Origin: DATCLS01 sp036563805
GTDB taxonomy: Bacteria; Actinomycetota; Acidimicrobiia; Acidimicrobiales; VFJN01
Direction: 5' to 3'
Assembly (NCBI GenBank): GCA_036563805.1
Contig: DATCLS010000005.1
Coordinates: forward strand, 1 to 45,351
Length of the DNA stretch: 45,351 nt
Made by a program: the position numbers and the translations under genes. The notes below the pieces were generated by a model, which was not told the DNA's origin, made no database searches, and was given only the letters and a program-made list of their open reading frames with translations. Below are positions 1-7,874 of this stretch, one piece after another (position 1 is the stretch's first letter; every line of letters starts with the position of its first letter).

Positions 1-78
1 ATCCGTCACGACCGCACCCGCGAACACGGTGCCCTCGCCAACCCCGGCGGCCGACCCCGCAGGATCAACGCCGCCTAA
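1..78 (+). CDS. C-terminal end of an unidentified protein (5' partial)
   Basis: Frame 1 is open from the window edge and ends at a TAA at 76-78. It encodes 25 residues rich in Arg, Gly, Pro and Ala (ending GRPRRINAA) with mostly G/C third positions, as in the genes nearby. This is the sort of tail a gene entering from the left would leave. It is too short to assign to a family, and it could be chance open frame in GC-rich DNA. Confidence 0.35.
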   Translation: MRHDRTREHGALANPGGRPRRINAA

Positions 79-117
79 CCCCCGCCACCGCGTCACACGA
101 CTACCGGAGCCACTCCG

Positions 118-603
118 TCACACGGGTACCGGGCCTTGACAGGCCAGGCCGTCGCGGATGGTGACGGCGTGCAGCTCGGTGAGCACGTTCTCGAGGTGCA
201 GCACCGCGTGGCGGCCACCGGCCGCGCCGCCGCAGCTCACGAAGGCGACCGGCTTGGCGGTCCACTGGGTGAAGTGCCAGTCGATGGCGGCCTTCAGCGA
301 CGCCGGGTAGCTGTGGTTGTACTCGGGCGTGACGAGGATGAGGGCGTCGGCGGCGTCGAGCCGCGCCGTCAAGTCGGCCATGGCCGGCGGCCGGGGGTAG
401 GCGTCGCCGGCCAGCTTGGGCGACTCGGCCGGTAGCACCAGCGGCAGCTCGACGTCGGCCAGGTCGATCACGTCGACGTCGAAGGCACCGTGGTCGCGGG
501 CCCGGTCTGCGACCCACGAGGCGGCGACCGGCCCGAACCCGCCCTCCCGCACGCTGCCGACGATCACGGCGAGTCTGTTCGTGTCGTTCACGCCGCCCAG
601 CAT
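118..603 (-). CDS. NADPH-dependent FMN reductase family protein
   Basis: A 161-residue flavodoxin-fold protein. The N-terminal strand is followed by the phosphate-binding loop GSVREGGFG (about residues 16-24), and the family's TPEYNHSYPASLKAAIDW segment lies near residues 92-109, where it contacts flavin. Known members reduce FMN or quinones with NAD(P)H in the cytosol. The length is slightly short for the family (about 175-190) but both ends of the fold are present. The start is the ATG at 601-603; a GTG four codons later is also possible, and neither has a strong Shine-Dalgarno. It sits 46 nt upstream of the stop of the GntR gene on the same strand, so it may be co-transcribed with it. The physiological substrate cannot be told. 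Confidence 0.85.
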   Translation of the reverse strand: MLGGVNDTNRLAVIVGSVREGGFGPVAASWVADRARDHGAFDVDVIDLADVELPLVLPAESPKLAGDAYPRPPAMADLTARLDAADALILVTPEYNHSYPASLKAAIDWHFTQWTAKPVAFVSCGGAAGGRHAVLHLENVLTELHAVTIRDGLACQGPVPV

Positions 604-649
604 GGGTGGCGCTCGCCGGCCGCAGCCGAGCCGGCCGCGGGCGCCCGCC

Positions 650-1360
650 TCAGGTGCCGTCGTCGGCCAGCACGCCCCGGCGCATCAGGTCGCGGATGAC
701 CTCCTCGGCGGCGGCCCGGGCGTCGGCGAGGCGGGCCCGCGACGCCCCCTGCTCGTCGCCCGCGGCGATGGCGTCGAGCACCCGCCGCTGGGCCTCCAGG
801 ATCTCGGCGGGGCTGCGCCGGTCGCACCGGCGGGCCGCCCAGGCGAGGAACCCACCGAACCCCCGCAGCTCGGCCCGGAGGCGGGGGGTGGCGCCGGCCC
901 GGTGCTGGACCCGGAGGATCTCGGTCAGCACCTCCTCGCGTCGGGCGGGGGAGTCGACGGGCGTCGCCTCCAGCTCGGCCAGGAGGTCGCGCAGCTGGGC
1001 GAGGACGGCCGGGTCGCGGTGCCGGGCCAGCCGGGCCACCGCCACGCCGCTCAGCAGCCCGAGGACGTGGAAGTCGGCCCGCAGCGTGCGGGCGTCGAAG
1101 TGCTCGACGTAGGCGGCCCGGTGCACCCGGGTCGAGACCACGCCGTCGCGCTCGAGCAGCAGCAGGGCCTCGCGGACCGGGGTGGGGCTCACCTCCAGGG
1201 CGGCGGCGATGCGGTCGACCTCGATGCGGTCGCCGGGCCGCAGCCGGCCCTCGAAGATCTCGCGCTGGACGTAGTCGACCACGGCGCGGGCTGTCTTGGT
1301 GCGCTTCAGCGCGGATCCGGCCACGGCGTCATCGTGCCGGCCCCTGGCGCGGCTGTCCAT
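650..1360 (-). CDS. GntR-family transcriptional regulator, FCD subfamily
   Basis: A 236-residue regulator. Residues about 18-85 form the GntR winged helix (DYVQREIFEGRLRPGDRIEV followed by LEVSPTPVREALLLLERDG), the classic recognition-helix signature. The C-terminal helical half fits an FCD ligand-binding domain, which usually binds small carboxylates or acyl compounds through His and Asp/Glu metal ligands. The gene is divergent from the amidohydrolase at 1493, with an unusually A/T-rich gap between the two starts. That layout suggests it controls itself and the amidohydrolase. The ATG is preceded by GAGAG. The effector is unknown. Confidence 0.9.
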   Translation of the reverse strand: MDSRARGRHDDAVAGSALKRTKTARAVVDYVQREIFEGRLRPGDRIEVDRIAAALEVSPTPVREALLLLERDGVVSTRVHRAAYVEHFDARTLRADFHVLGLLSGVAVARLARHRDPAVLAQLRDLLAELEATPVDSPARREEVLTEILRVQHRAGATPRLRAELRGFGGFLAWAARRCDRRSPAEILEAQRRVLDAIAAGDEQGASRARLADARAAAEEVIRDLMRRGVLADDGT

Positions 1361-1492
1361 CTCTCAATAAAAAATTGAAAATCAGAAATTGTGCGATCGG
1401 CCCCCGCGAGTTACGGTGGCCGACGGCAGCGAGCCGCCGGCGATGAGCCGACGGCAGCGAGCCGAGGGCGGCGACGACGAGGGAGGCACGTC
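1361..1492. promoter_or_regulatory. Divergent promoter region between GntR regulator and amidohydrolase
   Basis: A 132-bp gap. Positions 1363-1392 are strongly A/T-rich against a very GC-rich background and contain an interrupted palindrome CAAT-AAAAA-ATTG (1365-1377). AAATTG occurs twice (1372-1377 and 1386-1391), 14 bp apart. These are plausible promoter and GntR operator elements. A 17-bp direct repeat, CCGACGGCAGCGAGCCG, lies further on at 1420-1436 and 1448-1464. The ribosome-binding site GAGGGAGG is just before the amidohydrolase ATG. Exact -10 and -35 boxes cannot be called with confidence. Confidence 0.5.
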
Positions 1493-2668
1493 ATGGTCCA
1501 GCTGGCCGAGGGGCTGCGGGTGGTCGATGCCGACGCCCACATGACCGAGCGTCACGACCTGTTCACCGAGCGGGCGCCCAGGGGCTACGAGGACAAGGTC
1601 CCCCACGTCGAGCGCATCGACGGGGTCGACATGTGGGTCATCGACGGCAAGACCTTCGGCAAGGCCGGCTCGGGGGGCACGATCGACCCCCAGGGGCGCA
1701 AGCACCCGTTCCGCGACTCGCAGGGCGGGTCGTGGGGCATCCACGACGTCCACCCGGCGGCGTGGGACCCCGACGAGCGGATCAAGCTGATGGATCAGCT
1801 CGGCATCGACACGCAGGTCCTCTACCCGAACGCCATCGGCATCGGCGGCCAGAACCTGGTCAACTCCGTGAAGAACCTGAGCATCGTGATGCTCTGCGTC
1901 GAGCTCTACAACGACGCCATGGCCGAGGTGCAGGAGCGGTCGGGCAACCGGCTCCTGCCCATGCCGATCATGCCGGCGTGGGACATCTCGGCCTGCGTGC
2001 GCGAGGCCCAGCGCTGCGCCGAGATGGGCTTCCGGGGCGTCAACATGACCGCCGACCCGCAGGACTCGGGGTCGCCCGACCTCGGCGACCCGGCCTGGGA
2101 CCCGTTCTGGGAGGTGTGCGCCGGCCTGCACCTGCCCGTGCACTTCCACATCGGCGCCAGCCAGACATCGCTGAGCTACTTCGGCACGACCTTCTGGCCG
2201 AGCCAGGACGACTACGTGAAGCCCGCCATCGGCGGCGCCTCGCTGTTCCAGAACAACTCGCGGGTCCTGCTCAACAGCGCCTACTCGGGCATGTTCGACC
2301 GGCACCCCGACCTGAAGATGGTGTCGGTCGAGAGCGGCATCGGCTGGGTGCCGTTCATGCTCGAGGCGATGGACTACGAGCTCGAGGAGAACGCCCCCGA
2401 GTACGCCCGGAAGCTGCAGAAGAAGCCGTCCGAGTACTTCCGCGACAACTGGTACGCCACGTTCTGGTTCGAGAACGGCCACGGCGACCTGCAGCACCTC
2501 ATCGACACGGTCGGCGAGGACAACGTGATGTTCGAGACCGACTTCCCGCATCCGACCTGCCTGCACCCCGACCCGCTGGAGTCGGTGCGCGAGCGGGTCG
2601 GCACGCTGCGGCCCGAGACGCAGCGCAAGCTGATGGGCGGCAACGCGGCCAAGCTCTACCGGGTCTAG
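1493..2668 (+). CDS. Amidohydrolase family 2 (metal-dependent TIM-barrel hydrolase)
   Basis: A 391-residue protein of the amidohydrolase-2 group, which includes ACMSD-like decarboxylases and related hydrolases. The metal-binding DADAH motif is at residues 12-16, LPVHFHIG near 217-224 supplies a metal-ligand His, and ETDFPHPTC near the C-terminus supplies the catalytic Asp. The open frame extends 34 codons upstream, but the ATG at 1493 has the strong GAGGGAGG ribosome-binding site and removes an Arg-rich non-family extension. Family members hydrolyse or decarboxylate cyclic or aromatic acid intermediates in the cytosol. Here it stands beside a GntR regulator and upstream of MaoC and thiolase genes, which suggests a ring-cleavage or decarboxylation step before CoA-dependent oxidation. 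The substrate is unknown. Confidence 0.9.
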   Translation: MVQLAEGLRVVDADAHMTERHDLFTERAPRGYEDKVPHVERIDGVDMWVIDGKTFGKAGSGGTIDPQGRKHPFRDSQGGSWGIHDVHPAAWDPDERIKLMDQLGIDTQVLYPNAIGIGGQNLVNSVKNLSIVMLCVELYNDAMAEVQERSGNRLLPMPIMPAWDISACVREAQRCAEMGFRGVNMTADPQDSGSPDLGDPAWDPFWEVCAGLHLPVHFHIGASQTSLSYFGTTFWPSQDDYVKPAIGGASLFQNNSRVLLNSAYSGMFDRHPDLKMVSVESGIGWVPFMLEAMDYELEENAPEYARKLQKKPSEYFRDNWYATFWFENGHGDLQHLIDTVGEDNVMFETDFPHPTCLHPDPLESVRERVGTLRPETQRKLMGGNAAKLYRV

Positions 2669-2729
2669 GCGGAGCCCCCGGGAGCCCACCCGGCCGACCG
2701 TCAGACCGAGCGTCCGCACGGAGCGCCAC

Positions 2730-3770
2730 GTGATCCTCGACAGCGCCGCCGTCGAGCTCGACGCCGCGGCCGGGCCCGTGATCGCCTACGTCGACCCCGA
2801 TGAGGTGGCGGCGTTCGCCCGGGCGCTCGACGACGGCGACCCCCGCTACCAGGACGGCACGCTGGCGCCGCCGACGTACTCGGTGACGCCGGCGCTGCCG
2901 GTCGTCCACCAGCTCCCGGGCTACCCGCCGGCGGTGGCGGCCGCCGCCCGAGCGATCGTCCACGGCGAGCACGACATGGTGCTCCACCGGCCGCTCGTTC
3001 CCGGCACCCGGATCGCCGTCACCGCCGAGCGGCTCGGCGTGGTGCCGACCAAGGCCGGCCTGGCGATCGAGCAGGTGGTGCGCGTGGTCGCCATCGGCGG
3101 CGAGGACGAGCCCGGCGGCACCGATGTCGGCACCGACGTCGGCATCGGCGGCCGCGCCGACGGGGGCCCCGGGGCCGGCCCGGGCGAGCTGCTGGTCGAG
3201 CACCACTGGGTGGCGCTGCTCGTCGGCGACGCCGCCGGGCCCGCCCGGGGGGCCGTGCCGCCCGACCACACGTTCCCGGAGGAGGCCCGGGCGCGGCCGG
3301 TCGGCACGGTGGCGCTCCCGACGACGCGCGACCAGACGTTCCGCTACGCCGGCGCCTCCGGCGACCGCAACCCGATGCACGTGAACGACGAGGTGGCCCG
3401 GCAGCGGGGCTTCCCCCGCAAGTTCAACCAGGGCCTGCTCACGCTCGGCCTCGCCGCCCGCGGGCTGGTCGGGCTGGTGGCCGGGGGCGACCCGGCACGC
3501 CTGCGCCGACTGGCCGTGCGGTTCGCAGCGCCGGCGTTCCCCGGCGACGACGTCGAGGTGACCGCCTACGAGCTGGACGGCACGCCGGAGGGCGGCGCCG
3601 CCTACGCCTTCGAGGCTCACGCCGGCGGCCGGGCGGTGCTCCGCCACGGCCGGGTCGAGGTCCGGCCGGCCCAGGACCCTGGCGCGGGCCCGGCGCCGGG
3701 CGTTCAGAGGCGTTCGAGGATCGTCCCGGTTCCCAGCCCGCCCCCGCAGCACATCGTCACCAGCCCGTAG
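2730..3770 (+). CDS. MaoC-like double-hotdog dehydratase
   Basis: A 346-residue protein with two hotdog halves: an N-terminal FAS1-type dehydratase-like half (about 15-165, interrupted by a Gly/Asp-rich loop near 125-150) and a C-terminal MaoC half (about 190-315). The hydratase signature YAGASGDRNPMHVNDEVA is at about 205-222. In canonical R-specific enoyl-CoA hydratases a downstream HG follows; here the equivalent is FNQGLLTLG, so one helix position is altered. The likely role is hydration of an enoyl-CoA, fitting the neighbouring thiolase. The start is the GTG at 2730 after CGGAGC. The last ~22 codons run antisense into the 3' end of the convergent thiolase gene, so the extreme C-terminus may be non-functional. 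Confidence 0.85.
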   Translation: MILDSAAVELDAAAGPVIAYVDPDEVAAFARALDDGDPRYQDGTLAPPTYSVTPALPVVHQLPGYPPAVAAAARAIVHGEHDMVLHRPLVPGTRIAVTAERLGVVPTKAGLAIEQVVRVVAIGGEDEPGGTDVGTDVGIGGRADGGPGAGPGELLVEHHWVALLVGDAAGPARGAVPPDHTFPEEARARPVGTVALPTTRDQTFRYAGASGDRNPMHVNDEVARQRGFPRKFNQGLLTLGLAARGLVGLVAGGDPARLRRLAVRFAAPAFPGDDVEVTAYELDGTPEGGAAYAFEAHAGGRAVLRHGRVEVRPAQDPGAGPAPGVQRRSRIVPVPSPPPQHIVTSP

Positions 3771-4906
3771 CGGCCGCCCGACCGCTCCAGCTCGTTGACC
3801 ATCTTGGTGACGAGGATGGCGCCGGTGGCGCCCAGCGGGTGGCCGAGGGCGATGGCGCCGCCGTTGACGTTGACCCGGTCGAGGTCGACGCCGAGCTCCT
3901 TGCGCCAGGCGAGGACGACCGAGGCGAACGCCTCGTTGACCTCGAACAGGTCGATGGCGTCGAGGCCGAGCCCGGTGCGGTCGAGCAGGGCTCGGGTGGC
4001 CGGGATCGGGCCGGTGAGCATCATCACGGGGTCCGAGCCCACCAGCACCGAGTCGACCACGCGGGCCCGGGGCCGGAGCCCCAGCTCGGCGGCCTTGCGG
4101 GCCGAGGCCACGAGCAGCGCCGACGCTGCGTCGGAGATCTGCGACGACGTGCCGGCGGTGTGGCGCGACGGGCGGTCGGCCTGGCGGGGGTTCGTCCGCA
4201 GGCCGGCCAGGGCCTCGAGCGTCGTGGCCCGCAGGCCCTCGTCGCGGGCGAACGGCTTGGTGCCCACGATCGCCCCGGTGTCGTCCCGCACCGGAACCTC
4301 GACGGGCACGATCTGGCCGGCGAAGCGGCCCTCGTCCCACGCGCGGGCGGCCAGGTCCTGCGACCGCTTGCCGAAGGCGTCGAGGTCCTCCCGGCTCAGG
4401 TCCCAGCGCTCGGCGATGCGCTCGGCCGCTTCGAACTGGGTGGTCAGCTCGTAGTGGTCGGTGAAGCGGCCGCCGCGGGGCTGCCCGTAGTCGGGATCCT
4501 GCGGCACGTTGGCGTGCGGCGGGATGCGGCTCATCGTCTCGACGCCGCAGGCCACCGCCACCTCGACCAGGCCGCTGGCCACGGCGGCGTGCGCCGTGGC
4601 CAGCGCGTCCTGGCTCGACCCGCACTGGGCGGTGAGCGTGACGGCCGGGACCTCGAAGGGCAGCCCGGCCATCAGCCACGCGTTGCGGGTCACGTTGGTC
4701 GACTGGTCGCCGACCTGGGTCACGGTCCCGCCGACGACGCGGCCGACGACCGCCGGGTCGATCCCGCTCCGCTCGACGAGTGCGCGGAGCACGTCGGCCA
4801 GCAGCTCGGGGGCCGACGCGGTGGCCAGCGCGCCGTTGCGCTTGCCCACCGCCGTGCGGACGGCCTCGACGATCACCACGTCGTTCGTCGGCGGGCCCGG
4901 CGTCAC
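3704..4906 (-). CDS. Thiolase (acetyl-CoA C-acetyltransferase family)
   Basis: A full-length 400-residue thiolase. The nucleophilic Cys95 sits in LTAQCGSSQD, His356 in GGAIALGHPLGATGA, and the second catalytic Cys in MCCGGGLGTG at 386-387, so all three catalytic elements are present. Thiolases cleave 3-ketoacyl-CoA with CoA or run the reverse condensation. The degradative context of MaoC and acyl-CoA dehydrogenase genes favours cleavage in a beta-oxidation-like route. The GTG start overlaps the stop of the upstream binding-protein gene by 4 nt (GTGA, 4903-4906), implying translational coupling. The gene is convergent with the MaoC gene, and the two share 67 bp at their 3' ends. Confidence 0.95.
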   Translation of the reverse strand: MTPGPPTNDVVIVEAVRTAVGKRNGALATASAPELLADVLRALVERSGIDPAVVGRVVGGTVTQVGDQSTNVTRNAWLMAGLPFEVPAVTLTAQCGSSQDALATAHAAVASGLVEVAVACGVETMSRIPPHANVPQDPDYGQPRGGRFTDHYELTTQFEAAERIAERWDLSREDLDAFGKRSQDLAARAWDEGRFAGQIVPVEVPVRDDTGAIVGTKPFARDEGLRATTLEALAGLRTNPRQADRPSRHTAGTSSQISDAASALLVASARKAAELGLRPRARVVDSVLVGSDPVMMLTGPIPATRALLDRTGLGLDAIDLFEVNEAFASVVLAWRKELGVDLDRVNVNGGAIALGHPLGATGAILVTKMVNELERSGGRYGLVTMCCGGGLGTGTILERL

Positions 4907-6507
4907 GACTCCGTGACCCCCACCCCGCGGAAGTCGAGCTTGCCGATCACGACCTTCACCATGTGCTCGGCGCCGACCACCTCGGGCCGGGCCAGGACCA
5001 CCGTCGAGAACTGGATCAGCGGCAGGTGGATCGGGTTCTCCTGCAGGAAGGCGGAGATCTCCTGGTAGGCCGCCTCGCGCTCGTCGCTGCCGAGCGGGAG
5101 GGCGTCGGCCTCCTCGGCCATCTCGACCAGCTCGGCCGGCGGCTCGCCCAGGTTGTGGCTGCCCAGGTACGAGCGGCCGAGCGTCAGGCTCGGCTCGGGC
5201 TCGGCCAGGATCGTCCCGATGTAGGCGGCGTGGCCGCCCTCCATCCAGGTCGGGATGCCGACGGTCGGGCTCACCGGCTCGATCTCGACCTCGAGGCCGA
5301 TGTCGCCGAGGGCCTGCTGGGCGATCTGGGCGATCGAGTCGTAGGGCGGGGTGGTCATCGTCAGCAGCCGCACGCTGGTGCCGTCAGCGCCGGCCTGCTC
5401 GATCAGGTCGCGGGCGGCCTCCGGATCGTAGGGATCCTCGTCGATGTCCGGGTCGAAGCCCAGGTACCCCTCGGGGAAGGGCTGGTACACCGGCGGGGCG
5501 ATCCCGCCCAGCAGCTCCTCGGAGATCTCCGAGCGGTTGAGCGCCATCGACACGGCCCGGCGGACGTCCACGTCGTCGAACGGCGGCTCGTTGGTGTTGA
5601 ACAGCACGCCGATCGTGATCGGGGCCAGCTCGTTGACCCAGTGGAAGCCCTCGTCCTCGAGCTCCCGCGACTGGAGGTCGAGCGGGTTGGACATGTAGCC
5701 GGCGTCGTACTCGCCGGTGCGCACGCCGTTGAGCCTTGCGTTGGCGTCGGAGACGGTGGTGATCGTGAGCCGGGACACCAAGGCGGCGTCCTCGTCCCAG
5801 TGGTCCTCCCACCGCTCGTAGACGACGTCGCCGTCGCGCTGGGCCGACACGAGCGTGAACGGCCCCGCCCCGACCGGGTGGGTGGCCAGGTCGGTGTCGA
5901 ACGCGGCCGGGCTGATCATCATCCCGATGGTGTCGGCGGCCAGCGAGTAGATCAGGCCCGGGTAGGGCCGGCTCAGGTGGAAGACCACGTGGGTGTCGTC
6001 CACGGCCTCGACGGTCTCGACGGGCTCGAGCAGCGACGACACGGTCGACTCGGGGTCCTTGGCCCGCTCGATGTTGGCCACGACGGCGTCCGCGTTGAAC
6101 GGCTCGCCGTCGTGGAACGTGACGTCGTCGCGCAGCTCGAACTCGACGGAGAGTCCGTCCTCCGCGACCTCGTACGAGGTGGCCAGCTGTGGCGCCACCT
6201 CGACGCTCCCGTCCTCGTCCTCGGCCAGGGTGAGCAGCCGGTCGTACACCGGCCGCATCCAGGCCGAGTCGCCCGACGCGTTGGGCGACCGATGCGGATC
6301 GAACGAGCTGTGCCCGAACGTGTGGGCGAACACGAACTCGCCGTCGCGGTCCGCCACCTCCGCCGGGTCGGCGTCGGCGTTGGCCTCGCCGCCCGCTCCG
6401 TTGCCCCCGCTGCTTCCGTCGCCCCCGCAGGCCGTGGCGACCAGCGCGAGCGACACCACCAGCGCCGTCGCGATCCGACCGAAGCGGATCCTTCTGCCCG
6501 TTGTCAT
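4903..6507 (-). CDS. ABC transporter substrate-binding lipoprotein, SBP family 5 (peptide/nickel/opine type)
   Basis: A 534-residue extracytoplasmic binding protein. The N-terminus is basic, then hydrophobic, ending in the lipobox VATAC with Cys27, so a lipid-anchored surface protein is expected; a Gly/Ser/Asn linker follows. Family-5 landmarks are present: FDPHRSPN, then a region around LRDDVTFHDGEPFNADAVV near residues 115-135, and the expected ~500-residue length. Members deliver peptides, sugars, nickel or other ligands to permease/ATPase complexes, but no permease or ATPase gene lies in this window. The gene is coupled by a 4-nt overlap to the thiolase and divergent from the P450, sharing an operator region. 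The ligand is unknown and could be the compound degraded by this cluster. Confidence 0.92.
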   Translation of the reverse strand: MTTGRRIRFGRIATALVVSLALVATACGGDGSSGGNGAGGEANADADPAEVADRDGEFVFAHTFGHSSFDPHRSPNASGDSAWMRPVYDRLLTLAEDEDGSVEVAPQLATSYEVAEDGLSVEFELRDDVTFHDGEPFNADAVVANIERAKDPESTVSSLLEPVETVEAVDDTHVVFHLSRPYPGLIYSLAADTIGMMISPAAFDTDLATHPVGAGPFTLVSAQRDGDVVYERWEDHWDEDAALVSRLTITTVSDANARLNGVRTGEYDAGYMSNPLDLQSRELEDEGFHWVNELAPITIGVLFNTNEPPFDDVDVRRAVSMALNRSEISEELLGGIAPPVYQPFPEGYLGFDPDIDEDPYDPEAARDLIEQAGADGTSVRLLTMTTPPYDSIAQIAQQALGDIGLEVEIEPVSPTVGIPTWMEGGHAAYIGTILAEPEPSLTLGRSYLGSHNLGEPPAELVEMAEEADALPLGSDEREAAYQEISAFLQENPIHLPLIQFSTVVLARPEVVGAEHMVKVVIGKLDFRGVGVTES

Positions 6508-6558
6508 GTTCCCCCTCTTGGGCCGCCCAGCGGTACTCCTGTCGGGGATCGTCTAACA

Positions 6559-6597
6559 TGCGAACGCTCACTTTTCAAGAAGTGAGCGAACGCTCAC
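6559..6597. promoter_or_regulatory. Palindromic operator array (TetR-type) between binding-protein and P450 genes
   Basis: Two overlapping inverted repeats lie in the 108-bp divergent gap. CGCTCACTT (6565-6573) and AAGTGAGCG (6580-6588) are perfect 9-bp arms around a 6-bp spacer. GTGAGCG (6582-6588) and CGCTCAC (6591-6597) are perfect 7-bp arms around AA. The half-element GCGAACGCTCAC occurs twice (6560-6571 and 6586-6597), 26 bp apart. The same element recurs at 8880-8897. The symmetry and size suit a TetR-family dimer, but the cognate regulator is not identified. Confidence 0.7.
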
Positions 6598-6615
6598 CCA
6601 ATGCGGGAGGGGGCC

Positions 6616-7812
6616 ATGAGCACGGTCAGTAGCGACGTCTACTACGACCCGTACGACGTCGAGATCCACGCCGATCCCTACCCGGCGTTCCGACGCCTGC
6701 GCGAGGAGGCGCCGCTCTACTACAACGAGCGCTACGACTTCTACGCCCTGAGCCGGTACGCGGACGTCGAGGCCGGGTTCCGCGACCACCGTACGTTCAG
6801 CTCGGCCCGCGGCGGGGTGCTGGAGGCGGTCAAGGCCCGGTTCCAGGCGCCGAAGGGCGTGTTCATCATGGAGGACCCGCCGCTCCACACGGCGCACCGC
6901 GGGGTGCTGTCGCGCGTGTTCACGCCCAAGAAGATGAACGCGCTCGAGCCCCAGGTCCGGCAGCTGTGCGCGCAGACCCTCGACCCGCTGGTCGGGCGCG
7001 ACGGCTTCGACTTCGTGGCCGACCTCGGCGCCAAGGTGCCGATGCGGGTCATCGGCATGCTGCTCGGCATCCCCGAGCAGGACCAGGAGGCGGTGCGCCG
7101 ACGCGGCGACGCCCGGCTGCGGCGGGAGCCCGGCCGCCCGCTCCGCTACCGGGAGGGGCAGTTCACCGACGACGAGTTCTTCGGCGACTACATCGCCTGG
7201 CGGGCCGAGAACCCGTCGGACGACCTCATGACCGCCCTGCTCAACGTCGAGTTCGAGGACGAGACCGGCACGGTCCGGCGCCTGACCCGCGAGGAGATCC
7301 TCACGTTCGTCAACGTCCTGGCCTCGGCGGGCAACGAGACGACCAACCGGCTCATCGGCTGGATGGGCAAGGTGCTGGCCGACCACCCGGACCAGCGGCG
7401 CGACCTGGTCGAGGACCGGTCGCTCGTCCCCAACGCCGTGGAGGAGGTCCTCCGGTTCGAGCCGCCCTCGATCAACGGCTGCCGCTACGTCACCCGCGAC
7501 ATCGAGCTGTACGGCCAGGTCGTGCCGGCCGGGAGCGCCATGATGCTGCTGCGGGGCGCGGCCAACCGCGACCATCGGGCCTTCCCGCCCGACGGCGACG
7601 TGTTCGACATCCGCCGGTCCGGCATCCAGCACCTCACGTTCGGCTACGGCATCCACTTCTGCCTGGGTGCGGCGCTGGCCCGGATGGAGGCGCGCGTCGT
7701 GCTCGACGAGGTGCTCACCCGGTTCCCCGAGTGGGAGGTCGATGTCGACCGGGCCCGGCTCGACACGTCGGTCGTGCGGGGCTGGGCGACGCTCCCGGTC
7801 TCGGTCGGCTGA
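6616..7812 (+). CDS. Cytochrome P450
   Basis: A soluble bacterial-type P450 of 398 residues. The I-helix oxygen-activation motif reads ASAGNETTN at 236-244 (Asn-Glu-Thr-Thr, a common variant of the GxDTT core). The K-helix ExxR is EEVLR near 277-281, and the haem-binding loop FGYGIHFCLGAALARMEAR has the proximal thiolate at Cys349. The ATG at 6616 follows GGGAGGGGG; an in-frame ATG at 6601 is less likely. P450s monooxygenate small hydrophobic substrates and need a ferredoxin/reductase or flavodoxin partner, which is not in the window. The divergent operator array and the LLM gene sharing that operator suggest a common pathway, perhaps for a terpenoid, steroid or aromatic substrate. Confidence 0.97.
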   Translation: MSTVSSDVYYDPYDVEIHADPYPAFRRLREEAPLYYNERYDFYALSRYADVEAGFRDHRTFSSARGGVLEAVKARFQAPKGVFIMEDPPLHTAHRGVLSRVFTPKKMNALEPQVRQLCAQTLDPLVGRDGFDFVADLGAKVPMRVIGMLLGIPEQDQEAVRRRGDARLRREPGRPLRYREGQFTDDEFFGDYIAWRAENPSDDLMTALLNVEFEDETGTVRRLTREEILTFVNVLASAGNETTNRLIGWMGKVLADHPDQRRDLVEDRSLVPNAVEEVLRFEPPSINGCRYVTRDIELYGQVVPAGSAMMLLRGAANRDHRAFPPDGDVFDIRRSGIQHLTFGYGIHFCLGAALARMEARVVLDEVLTRFPEWEVDVDRARLDTSVVRGWATLPVSVG

Positions 7813-7820
7813 CCGCGGTT

Positions 7821-7845
7821 GGCCCGGCGCTCCTGCGGCCGGGCC
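7821..7845. terminator. Hairpin between convergent P450 and LLM genes
   Basis: A perfect 8-bp inverted repeat, GGCCCGGC (7821-7828) and GCCGGGCC (7838-7845), with a 9-nt loop. It sits in the 62-bp gap between two convergent stop codons, so it could stop transcription from either side. There is no U-tract, which is common for hairpins in high-GC actinobacteria. Confidence 0.45.
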
Positions 7846-7874
7846 GGCCCCCGACGACCGGGGAGCCGGACCGC

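Noticed and set aside
1420..1464. 17-bp direct repeat as start of a CRISPR or mobile-element end
   Set aside because: Only two copies 28 bp apart, with no further units and no transposase nearby; probably local duplication in a leader.
7452..7462. tRNA T-arm-like GGTTCGAGCC
   Set aside because: It lies inside the P450 gene in frame with the ExxR helix; no acceptor or anticodon stem can be drawn. No tRNA was found anywhere in the window.
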